Below, one piece after another: positions 56,976 through 64,000 of a stretch of 64,000 nucleotides of DNA. Made by a program: the position numbers and the translations under genes. Where the stretch lies: assembly GCA_947494995.1 (NCBI GenBank), contig CANLWY010000007.1:1-64000 (forward strand), written 5' to 3'. The first letter of the stretch is position 1. The number at the start of each line of letters is the position of its first letter. The DNA is from an uncultured Campylobacterales bacterium (GTDB lineage: Bacteria; Campylobacterota; Campylobacteria; Campylobacterales; Arcobacteraceae). The notes under the pieces were generated by a model. That model was given only the letters and a program-made list of their open reading frames with translations, ran no database searches and was not told the origin of the DNA.

Positions 56976-58299
56976 AATAGATGTAAAAGAAGAAGTTGAA
57001 TATGAAATAAAAGTTTTAATAGTTGATGATAATAGAACTAATCTTGATCTAATTGCAAGTTATTTTGAAGATTATAACTACTCTTTATTATTTGCAACTA
57101 GTGGGGAACTCGCATTAAAACGTGTTGATTATGCAGAGCCTGATATTATTTTGTTAGATATCTTAATGCCCCCTGGAATGAATGGTTTTGAAGTTTGTAA
57201 AAAATTGAAATCATCAGATAAGACGAAAGATATTCCTATTATATTTATGACAGCACAAACAGATACAGAAGATAAAGTAAAAGGGTTTGAATTAGGAGCA
57301 GTTGATTATATTACTAAACCTGTTCAAAAAGAAGAATTACTTGCACGTATGAAAACTCATTTAAAAGTATCTAAATACCAAGAGACTTTGGAATTAGCAG
57401 TTGCTCAAAGAACAGAAGAGTTACTTATTGCCAATAGTGAGTTATTGCAGTTCAAAATAGATCTTGAAAAACTCGTAGAAGAGCGTACTAATAAACTATC
57501 TACAGCTAATCAATGTTTAGAAAAAACAATAAAAGATTTAGAAAAAGCTCAGGCTAGATTAATTGAGAGCGAAAAAATTACTGCATTATCAACGCTTACA
57601 GTAGGTATTGCACATGAAATAAATACTCCCACAGGAATTGGAATTACAGGAGCTAGTCATTTATTAAGTCTTACCGAAGAAATAGAAAAAGAGTATTTGT
57701 CTGATACTTTAGATGAAAATAGTTTTAAAAAATATTTGGAAGAATTAAAAGCGTTAACAAAATTAATATATGAAAATCTTAATAATGTAGCCCATCTAAC
57801 AAAAACTTTTAAAATGATTACTGGATATAAAGAGTCTGAAGAAAAAGAAAAACTTTTGCTATACGAATACCTAAATGCAGCAATTATGAGTTTACAGCAT
57901 AGTATTAAAAATACAAATATAAAAATTAATTTAGAGTGTGATGAAAACATTACATTATACTCTTATGGAAGTAGTTATTGTGAGATAATCAATAATTTAG
58001 TTTTAAATTCTGTAAATCATGCCTATCCTTTTAATGAAGAAGGTGTAATTGATATTAATATTTCACTATCTTCAGATAACTTAATTCTAATATATAAAGA
58101 TTATGGGAAAGGAATATCCCAAGAGAATATTTCAAAAGTTTTTGAACCTTTTTTCACTACAAATAGAGGAGATAGTAGTATGGGGCTTGGCTTAAGTATT
58201 GTATATAATATTGTAACAAATGATCTAAATGGCACAATTACATGCAAAAGTAATGAAGGAGAAGGGGTTGTTTTTGAGATAATAGTACCGGTTAAATAG
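56962..58299 (+). CDS. Soluble REC-histidine kinase (response-regulator-linked kinase)
   Basis: A 445-residue cytoplasmic protein in an unusual order. An N-terminal receiver (about residues 16-135; VDD 21-23, D66, K119) is followed by a coiled coil (about 140-205). A HisKA-like motif with His218 (GIAHEINTPTGIGI) and an HATPase domain (N344, DYGKGIS, FEPFFTT, GLGLSI) come last. It has no membrane segment and no DNA-binding output. It probably takes phosphate from the hybrid kinase upstream, with its own kinase feeding a further target not present in the window. It ends the operon. Confidence 0.93.
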   Translation: MLNNKIDVKEEVEYEIKVLIVDDNRTNLDLIASYFEDYNYSLLFATSGELALKRVDYAEPDIILLDILMPPGMNGFEVCKKLKSSDKTKDIPIIFMTAQTDTEDKVKGFELGAVDYITKPVQKEELLARMKTHLKVSKYQETLELAVAQRTEELLIANSELLQFKIDLEKLVEERTNKLSTANQCLEKTIKDLEKAQARLIESEKITALSTLTVGIAHEINTPTGIGITGASHLLSLTEEIEKEYLSDTLDENSFKKYLEELKALTKLIYENLNNVAHLTKTFKMITGYKESEEKEKLLLYEYLNAAIMSLQHSIKNTNIKINLECDENITLYSYGSSYCEIINNLVLNSVNHAYPFNEEGVIDINISLSSDNLILIYKDYGKGISQENISKVFEPFFTTNRGDSSMGLGLSIVYNIVTNDLNGTITCKSNEGEGVVFEIIVPVK

Positions 58300-58317
58300 T
58301 ACTTAGGTTATTTAATA

Positions 58318-58923
58318 TCACGATGCTTTCTCTTTTTTCCCTGAAGCAATAAGTTTATTTGCCATCTCTATTAATCTCTCTTTATAGTATTCTGTTAAAT
58401 CTTCTTTAGGCGTTATAGCTTGCCAATCTAATACTTTTGCACCAATAGAGGTTGATGCATGTTCCATATATTGTCTTGATGTATAAAAACTATGATTCAT
58501 AAAGTACTTTGTTGTGTTATAGTTTATTAAAATAGAAGTTTTTGGTAAAGTAATTCGTCTTGGAGTTGAGTTTGCTTGACTATATGGCCAGTAATAATAG
58601 GCTACTAACCTTTCAGAAAATTTTTCATGAATTTTATTTTTGGAAAAGAGGTTATTTCTGTCTGCTAAGATAACGAAGGCATCAGCTTTTTCAATCTCTT
58701 CAATTGTGTCATTCATATCATCCTTAACAACACACTTTACAGGATCAGATCCTTTTTTTAAGGTACAACATCTACATTGTGTACATTTAACTATCTTCAT
58801 CTCACCAAGTTTTAATCTATAGTTTTTAATCCCTTGAGAAGTAAAGTATTGACTTAAAAAATTTATAATCTTATCCATATCGTCATAGTAGGTTTCAGTA
58901 CAATCAATAAATTTTATAACCAT
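58318..58923 (-). CDS. Flavodoxin-like NAD(P)H-dependent oxidoreductase with Cys cluster
   Basis: A 201-residue cytoplasmic protein of the flavodoxin/NADPH-FMN reductase fold. The N-terminal strand (FIDCTETYYDDMDKI) replaces the usual phosphate loop in an atypical form. A Cys motif, CTQCRCC, and a further CVVKDDM, like that in iron-sulfur flavoproteins, follow. A C-terminal dimer-type region contains SFYTSRQYMEHASTS. Function unknown. It is convergent with the kinase operon and monocistronic. Confidence 0.75.
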   Translation of the reverse strand: MVIKFIDCTETYYDDMDKIINFLSQYFTSQGIKNYRLKLGEMKIVKCTQCRCCTLKKGSDPVKCVVKDDMNDTIEEIEKADAFVILADRNNLFSKNKIHEKFSERLVAYYYWPYSQANSTPRRITLPKTSILINYNTTKYFMNHSFYTSRQYMEHASTSIGAKVLDWQAITPKEDLTEYYKERLIEMANKLIASGKKEKAS

Positions 58924-59046
58924 AATAACTCTCCATATTATATGAATATCCTTAATCTTAACATCATCATATGAAATAAACGTGACATTTTAACGCATAA
59001 CAGTTGCAAAAAAGTAGCTATAAACAAAAAGTAATAGATAACTTGA

Positions 59047-59052
59047 TACAAT
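59047..59052 (+). promoter_or_regulatory. mqnD -10-like box
   Basis: TACAAT, preceded by TTGA, lies 40 bases upstream of the mqnD TTG start. The spacer 58924-59046 before it holds nothing else that I can identify. Confidence 0.45.
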
Positions 59053-59091
59053 CACGACAATTAAAAACTTTTAAACTTTCAAGGACTTATT

Positions 59092-59955
59092 TTGAAGAAT
59101 ATAAGCGTTGCACATTCACCTGATGCTGATGATATTTTTATGTACTATGCCATTAAATTTGGTTGGGTTACACCCAAAGATACCAAGTTTGAAAATATTG
59201 CAGATGATATTGAGACATTAAATCAAGCTACTTTAAAAGGAGAGTATGATATTTGCGCAATCTCTTTTGCTTTATATCCATTTGTAAAAGATGATTATGC
59301 TCTTTTAAAGACAGCTGTTTCTTTTGGTGAAGGTTATGGCCCAAAGCTTATAAAGAAAAAAGATACGAAGTTAAAAAGAAACTTCAAAGTAGCTTTAAGT
59401 GGTGAGTATACTACAAATGGACTACTTTTTAGAATTGCATATCCAGAAGCACGAATTACATATATGAATTTTTTAGATATTGAAAAAGCAGTTTTAGATG
59501 GAGAAGTTGATGCAGGAGTTTTAATTCATGAATCAATTTTAACATATGATGAGCAACTAGAAGTTGAGCGTGAACTTTGGGATATTTGGGTTGAACTTTC
59601 AGGTGGCGATTTACCGTTGCCTTTAGGTGGTATGTGTCTTAGAAGGTCAATTCCTTTAAATAGTGCTATTGATTATGAAAATACATTAATCAAAGCAGTA
59701 GATGTTGCAAATAAAAATAGAAAAGTATTAGCTCCTATGCTTTTAGAAAAAGGTTTAATAAGAGTTGATGCAGATACTTTGGATAACTATTTAGACCTTT
59801 ATGCCAATGATAACTCAGTACAATTAAGTGAAGTTCAATATAAGGCTTTAGATAAGTTATATGAATTAGGTTATAAACATGGCTTTTATGAAACTTTAGT
59901 GAAATCAGAAGATTATTTAATTCCAACACAGTATGAGGAATTAAGAGCAAAGTGA
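59092..59955 (+). CDS. mqnD: 1,4-dihydroxy-6-naphthoate synthase MqnD
   Basis: An enzyme of the futalosine route to menaquinone. It converts cyclic dehypoxanthine futalosine to the dihydroxynaphthoate. MqnD features are AHSPDADDIFMYYAI at the N-terminus, DICAISFALYPF, SFGEGYGPKL, and GELDAGVLIHE-like GEVDAGVLIHES. Length 287 fits. It starts at TTG after AAGGA, and its stop overlaps murB by 4 bases (GTGA). The menaquinone made here is the likely acceptor of the nuo Complex I. Confidence 0.92.
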   Translation: MKNISVAHSPDADDIFMYYAIKFGWVTPKDTKFENIADDIETLNQATLKGEYDICAISFALYPFVKDDYALLKTAVSFGEGYGPKLIKKKDTKLKRNFKVALSGEYTTNGLLFRIAYPEARITYMNFLDIEKAVLDGEVDAGVLIHESILTYDEQLEVERELWDIWVELSGGDLPLPLGGMCLRRSIPLNSAIDYENTLIKAVDVANKNRKVLAPMLLEKGLIRVDADTLDNYLDLYANDNSVQLSEVQYKALDKLYELGYKHGFYETLVKSEDYLIPTQYEELRAK

Positions 59956-60725
59956 GTTTTAAAAAAGTAGACTTTAAAAAATACTCATCAATAAAAATTG
60001 GTCCAACAGTTGATGTTAAAGTTATAAATGAAATAGGTGATTATAGTGATTACCAAATAATTGGAAGAGCGAATAATCTTTTAGTATCAAATACTCCTCC
60101 TAAGTTTGCAGTTTTAGGTGAAGAGTTTGATTATATTAAAGAAGAAGATGGAAAGCTGTATGTCGGGTGTGCTACAACTTCAGGGAAGCTTTTAACATAT
60201 ACAAGAAAGAATGATATTGCAAACTTAGAGTTTTTAGCAAAACTTCCTGGAAACCTTGGTGGTTTAGTTAAGATGAATGCTGGATTAAAGTCTTGGGAAG
60301 TATTCAATTATATTGATAAAATTAAAACTAAAGATGGATACATAAAAAAAGAGAATGTGGATTATTCTTATAGACATACTGAGCTTAATACAATAGTTTA
60401 TGAAGTGGTTTTTAATATTGAAAAAGGCTTTTGTAAAGAGAAATTAAAAGAGTTTAATAAAATGAGAGATAATCAACCTCAAATGGCAAGTGCAGGATCT
60501 TGTTTTAAAAATCCCAAAGGTGATTTTGCCGGACGACTTATTCAAGAGGTTGGATTAAAAGGCTTTAAAAAAGGAGACATGTCCTTTTCTGAGGTTCATG
60601 CAAACTTTTTAGTTAACCATGGAAATGGAACCTTTGAAGATGCAATATATTTGATTAATGAAGCAAAGAATAGAATAAAAGAGAAGTTTGATATAGAAAT
60701 TCAAGAAGAGATAGTAATTTATTAA
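59952..60725 (+). CDS. murB: UDP-N-acetylenolpyruvoylglucosamine reductase MurB
   Basis: Reduces UDP-GlcNAc-enolpyruvate to UDP-MurNAc. At 257 residues it is the short Campylobacterota form. FAD/substrate landmarks are IIGRANNLLVS, LPGNLGGLVKMNAG, SAGSCFKNPKGDFAGRLI (catalytic Ser/Cys region), and SEVHANFLVNHGNG. The start is a GTG that overlaps the mqnD stop. Confidence 0.94.
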   Translation: MSFKKVDFKKYSSIKIGPTVDVKVINEIGDYSDYQIIGRANNLLVSNTPPKFAVLGEEFDYIKEEDGKLYVGCATTSGKLLTYTRKNDIANLEFLAKLPGNLGGLVKMNAGLKSWEVFNYIDKIKTKDGYIKKENVDYSYRHTELNTIVYEVVFNIEKGFCKEKLKEFNKMRDNQPQMASAGSCFKNPKGDFAGRLIQEVGLKGFKKGDMSFSEVHANFLVNHGNGTFEDAIYLINEAKNRIKEKFDIEIQEEIVIY

Positions 60726-60790
60726 AATAAAATCCTTTTAATCTATTTATGTTAGAATTTCAGATTATAAAAAAATAGGGTAGTAAAAAG

Positions 60791-63154
60791 TTGAAAAATT
60801 TAGTAATAGTAGAGTCACCAGCAAAAGCAAAAACAATATCAAAGTTTTTAGGTAAGGATTATAAGGTAATGGCCTCAATGGGGCATGTTAGAGATTTACC
60901 TAAATCAAAATTAGGGTTTGATCCAGAGAATAACTTTGAACCAAAATATTTAGTTTCAAGCGATAAGAAAAAAGTAATTACAGACTTGAAAAAAGAGATT
61001 AATAAAGATACTACTATTTACCTAGCGGCCGATGAGGATAGAGAGGGAGAAGCTATTGCATGGCACTTGATTCCTGCCCTTAAAATCGAAAAAAACCCTT
61101 TAAAAAGAATTGTTTTTCACGAGATTACTAAAGATGCTATTTTAGAAGCTATAAATAACCCTAGAGAAGTAAATCAACATTTAGTTGATGCTCAACAAGC
61201 AAGAAGAATTTTAGATAGAGCTGTTGGTTATGAACTTTCTCCTCTTTTATGGAAAAAAGTAAGATATGGACTTAGTGCAGGAAGAGTTCAATCTGTTGCA
61301 GTAAGAATCATAGTTGATAGAGAGAATGAAATTAATGCTTTTGTTCCAGAAGAGTTTTGGAAAATAAAATCAGAATTTGTAAATCCTGAATTAAAATCAG
61401 AGTTAGCAAAAATTGATGGAAAAGCAAAGAAAGTAAGGAATGAAGCTGAAGCAAAAGCTATTGAATCTTCAATAAATCAAGGTCAGTTTGAATTATATGA
61501 TATTGAAGAAAAAGATTCTACTAGAAACCCTGCAGCACCATTTACTACTTCAACTTTACAACAAGAAGCAAGTAGAAAGATTGGATTATCAGTTAAACAA
61601 ACAATGGTAATTGCTCAACAGTTATATGAAGGAAATGTAGGAAATATTCCAAATCATACAGGTGGTTTAATCACTTATATGAGAACAGATTCACTAAACC
61701 TTTCAAAAGTTGCAACTAGTGCAGCTAAAGAGGTTATTGAAAAGGAGTATGGGAAAGAGTACTCTTTAAGTAAGCCTAGAACTTATAGAAGTAAAGCAAA
61801 AGGAGCGCAAGAGGCTCACGAAGCAATTAGACCTGTAAATATGGCTTTAAAGCCAAGTGATATTAAACCTTTCGTAGATAATGCGCAGTTTAAATTATAT
61901 TCACTTATTTGGAAAAGAACACTAGCCACTCAAATGGCAGCAGCAAAAATTGCAAATACTACTTATAAAATATCAGCTGGAAAAGATAAAGAGTTTGAGT
62001 TCCAAACAAAGGGACAAAGAATTTTATTTGCAGGGTTTATGAAAGCTTATACAGAAGGAAGTGATAATCCTGAAGCAGCACTTGATAGTACGGAGAAGAT
62101 TTTACCAACTATTAAAGTTGGTACTATTTTAAACCTTGAAAAATTAGATTTAGAACAAAACTTTACTAAACCACCTGCAAGATATACTGAAGCTTCTTTA
62201 GTTAAGAAGTTAGAATCAGAAGGAATAGGAAGACCATCAACTTATGCTCCAACTATTTCAACTATTCAAGCAAGAGAGTATGTTGTAAAAACAGAAGATA
62301 AAAAACTTGCTCCTACTCCAACAGGTGAAATTGTAAATAGTTTTTTAGTTGACCATTTCCCACATATTGTAGATTTAGGATTTACAGCGCGTGTTGAGGA
62401 AGAGTTTGATGAAATTGCAGAAGGAAAGATTGCTTGGCAACAAGTTATGGATGAGTTCTATGGTGATTTTAAGAAAACTATTAATGAAAAAGAAGAGAGT
62501 GTAAATAAAGAAGATTATTTACAAATTAGAGAGATTGGAATTGATCCAAAATCTGGAAAGCCTATAAGTGCAAGAGTTGGACGATATGGTCCTTTTGTAC
62601 AAATTGGAACAAAAGATGATGAAGAAAAACCAGCTTTTGTAGCTATTCCTGATCATTTAAATATGGATACAATTACTCTTGATGAGGCACTTTTCTTATT
62701 TACTCTTCCTAGAGTAGTTGGACAGGATGCTGCTGGAGATGATATTAAGGCAAATATTGGAAGATTTGGTCCATATTTACAAGTTAAATCTACATATTTT
62801 TCTTTAAAAACTGATGATCCTTATACTATTGAACTTCCACGTGCATTAGAAGTAATAAAAGAGATTACTGAAGCAAAAGCTAAAGCTACGATTAAAGTAT
62901 TTGAAAAAGAAAAAATACATATTTTAATAGGACAATATGGTCCTTATATTAAACAGGGTAGAAAAAACTTTAAAATACCAAAAGGTGTAGAAGCAGAAGA
63001 GTTAACTTTAGAAGAGACTTTAGAGATTATTGCTAAAGATCCAAAATCTAAAGGTGCTAAAAAAGCTCCTGCGAAAAAAACAACTGCTAGAAAAAAAACA
63101 ACTACTAAAAAAACTACAACAAAAAAGACAGCAGCTAAAAAAACAGATAAGTAG
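60791..63154 (+). CDS. topA: DNA topoisomerase I
   Basis: Type IA topoisomerase, 787 residues. TOPRIM motifs are VESPAKAKTISKFLG and AADEDREGEAIAWHL. The catalytic Tyr296 is in TYMRTDSLN. The C-terminus lacks zinc-finger CXXC pairs and instead has three repeats of the type GRYGPFVQIG, GRFGPYLQV and GQYGPYIKQG. It ends in a Lys/Ala/Thr-rich histone H1-like tail of about 30 residues. The TTG start lies after AAAAATAGGGTAG. Confidence 0.97.
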   Translation: MKNLVIVESPAKAKTISKFLGKDYKVMASMGHVRDLPKSKLGFDPENNFEPKYLVSSDKKKVITDLKKEINKDTTIYLAADEDREGEAIAWHLIPALKIEKNPLKRIVFHEITKDAILEAINNPREVNQHLVDAQQARRILDRAVGYELSPLLWKKVRYGLSAGRVQSVAVRIIVDRENEINAFVPEEFWKIKSEFVNPELKSELAKIDGKAKKVRNEAEAKAIESSINQGQFELYDIEEKDSTRNPAAPFTTSTLQQEASRKIGLSVKQTMVIAQQLYEGNVGNIPNHTGGLITYMRTDSLNLSKVATSAAKEVIEKEYGKEYSLSKPRTYRSKAKGAQEAHEAIRPVNMALKPSDIKPFVDNAQFKLYSLIWKRTLATQMAAAKIANTTYKISAGKDKEFEFQTKGQRILFAGFMKAYTEGSDNPEAALDSTEKILPTIKVGTILNLEKLDLEQNFTKPPARYTEASLVKKLESEGIGRPSTYAPTISTIQAREYVVKTEDKKLAPTPTGEIVNSFLVDHFPHIVDLGFTARVEEEFDEIAEGKIAWQQVMDEFYGDFKKTINEKEESVNKEDYLQIREIGIDPKSGKPISARVGRYGPFVQIGTKDDEEKPAFVAIPDHLNMDTITLDEALFLFTLPRVVGQDAAGDDIKANIGRFGPYLQVKSTYFSLKTDDPYTIELPRALEVIKEITEAKAKATIKVFEKEKIHILIGQYGPYIKQGRKNFKIPKGVEAEELTLEETLEIIAKDPKSKGAKKAPAKKTTARKKTTTKKTTTKKTAAKKTDK

Positions 63155-63157
63155 CAT

Positions 63158-63673
63158 ATGAAAATAGGTGTTTTATCAGATAGTCACTTTAAAAGTGACT
63201 ATACTAAAGAAGTTATAGATCTTCTTAAAGATAATGAAGCCCAATACTTAGTCCATGCGGGGGATTTATGTATTGAGCAGAATCTAAAATATTTGGAAGA
63301 ATCAGGGCTAATATATATTAGTGTCTTTGGAAATAATGATATGTCGTTGATTCCTTTATCTTCTAAATATAATATAAAACAAGAACCATATGCTTTCAAG
63401 ATCAAGGAAACAACTTTTAAGTTAATGCATCTTCCATATTATATGCAAGGTGATAGTGATGTGGTAATTTTTGGACATACACACATTTTTGAAAGCGAGT
63501 ATAATAATGGTACTCTTTTCCTAAACCCAGGGGAAATATGTGCTAGAGAGAAGCCTAAAATTGAGTGTGTGTTGCTAGAAATTAAAGAAAATGAGTATAT
63601 AATCAATTATTACTCAAGAGATATAAATGAAAAATATTTTGAAAAAAAAGAGATAAAATATGAAAGAAAATAA
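63158..63673 (+). CDS. YfcE/MJ0936-type metallophosphodiesterase
   Basis: A 171-residue calcineurin-like phosphodiesterase. Metal ligands are in GVLSDSHF (D7, H9), HAGDLC, FGNND, and FGHTHIFE, with FLNPGE closing the fold. The family cleaves phosphodiesters in vitro, but the natural substrate is unknown. It starts 3 bases after topA and its 3' end overlaps the bioB start by 14 bases. Confidence 0.92.
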   Translation: MKIGVLSDSHFKSDYTKEVIDLLKDNEAQYLVHAGDLCIEQNLKYLEESGLIYISVFGNNDMSLIPLSSKYNIKQEPYAFKIKETTFKLMHLPYYMQGDSDVVIFGHTHIFESEYNNGTLFLNPGEICAREKPKIECVLLEIKENEYIINYYSRDINEKYFEKKEIKYERK

Positions 63674-64000
63674 AGAAATTTTTTTATGTGCAATCTGTAA
63701 TATTGAGAGTGGTACATGTAATGAAGATTGTAAATTTTGCACTCAAAGTGTGAAGTACAAAGCAGATATCCAAAGATATAAGAAAAAAGAGATAGAACAA
63801 ATTGTTGAAGAAGCAAAAAGAGCAAGAGCAAATGGAGCAAATGGGTTCTGTCTTGTAACAGCAGGAAAAGGTCTTAATGATAAGAGGCTTGAGTTTGTAT
63901 GTGAAGCAGCAAGGGCAGTAAAAAAAGAGAATTTAGGACTTATTTTAATTGCTTGTAATGGTACTGCTTCTGTTGAGCAAATTCAAACTCTTAAAGAAGC
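63660..64000 (+). CDS. bioB: Biotin synthase BioB (5' part, cut by window end)
   Basis: A radical SAM enzyme that inserts sulfur into dethiobiotin. The 113 residues visible begin MKENKEIFLCAICNIESG and contain the cluster-binding CNEDCKFC (CxxxCxxC) and QSVKYKADIQRY, followed by NGFCLVTAG. The frame runs off the window edge. It overlaps the phosphodiesterase gene by 14 bases. Confidence 0.94.
   Translation, partial: MKENKEIFLCAICNIESGTCNEDCKFCTQSVKYKADIQRYKKKEIEQIVEEAKRARANGANGFCLVTAGKGLNDKRLEFVCEAARAVKKENLGLILIACNGTASVEQIQTLKE

Noticed and set aside
63610-63840. 76-codon minus-strand frame near the right edge
   Set aside because: Antisense to the phosphodiesterase end and bioB radical-SAM codons.
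1-64000. CRISPR arrays, insertion sequences, prophage genes, tRNA or rRNA genes
   Set aside because: No regularly spaced direct repeats, transposase or integrase motifs, tRNA-like folds or rRNA sequence were noticed on reading both strands. A tRNAscan or CRISPR search was not run.

Overview
The window looks like a chromosomal segment of a Campylobacterota (epsilonproteobacterial) organism, most likely a member of the Arcobacteraceae. The evidence is strongly AT-rich DNA, dense co-directional operons, an H. pylori-type cell-shape peptidase (Csd4), a futalosine-pathway menaquinone gene (mqnD), a Complex I operon in which the NADH-binding NuoE/NuoF pair is replaced by unrelated small proteins, CcoG, QueH, and a short MurB. 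I see no rRNA, tRNA, CRISPR array, insertion sequence or prophage. The genus assignment is inferred from gene content only.

Layout. 1-600: a terminator belonging to a gene left of the window, then a lipoprotein-like ORF that has a promoter and Shine-Dalgarno (SD) site but no start codon. 600-4,010: rpsU, then moaC, a DUF493 gene, a Tat-exported VanY-like peptidase and csd4. 4,010-10,175 (minus): a metallophosphoesterase and a patatin, then dnaE, surE and a small helical protein. 10,250-14,540: a glycosyltransferase, two exported unknowns, a DJ-1 protein and tandem FlgO-like proteins. 14,540-19,230 (minus): recJ, pyrG, ccoG. 19,410-21,360: a PhzF-like enzyme, a GGCT-like protein and a tail-anchored unknown. 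21,367-23,400: mnmG and its structured leader. 23,426-26,190: ribE and a Tat-linked GMC dehydrogenase pair. 26,177-32,709 (minus): queH, lpxB, fabZ, lpxA, clpX, mreB and mreC, an envelope and cell-shape operon. 32,783-38,700: a lipoprotein apparently started at ATA, nfo, an FMN reductase, an AEC transporter, a Sel1 lipoprotein, and a membrane protein/AAA+ ATPase pair. 38,889-52,843: the complete 14-gene nuo operon. 53,114-58,299: a three-gene sensory cassette (family-5 solute-binding protein, hybrid histidine kinase, REC-histidine kinase). 58,318-64,000: a flavodoxin-like protein, mqnD, murB, topA, a YfcE-type phosphodiesterase and the 5' part of bioB.

How the genes work together. Much of the window is envelope building (csd4, VanY-like, murB, mreBC, lpxA, lpxB, lpxH-like, fabZ) and respiration (nuo A-N, mqnD for menaquinone, ccoG for cbb3 oxidase assembly, moaC for molybdopterin). 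The rest is mainly DNA and RNA maintenance: dnaE, recJ, topA, nfo, mnmG, queH and pyrG.

The points most worth a second look are the solute-binding-protein sensor-kinase cassette with no permease, the two lipoprotein genes with abnormal starts, the structured leaders of nuo and mnmG, the GMC dehydrogenase with a putative Fe-S motif and no cytochrome gene, and the membrane protein/AAA+ pair.
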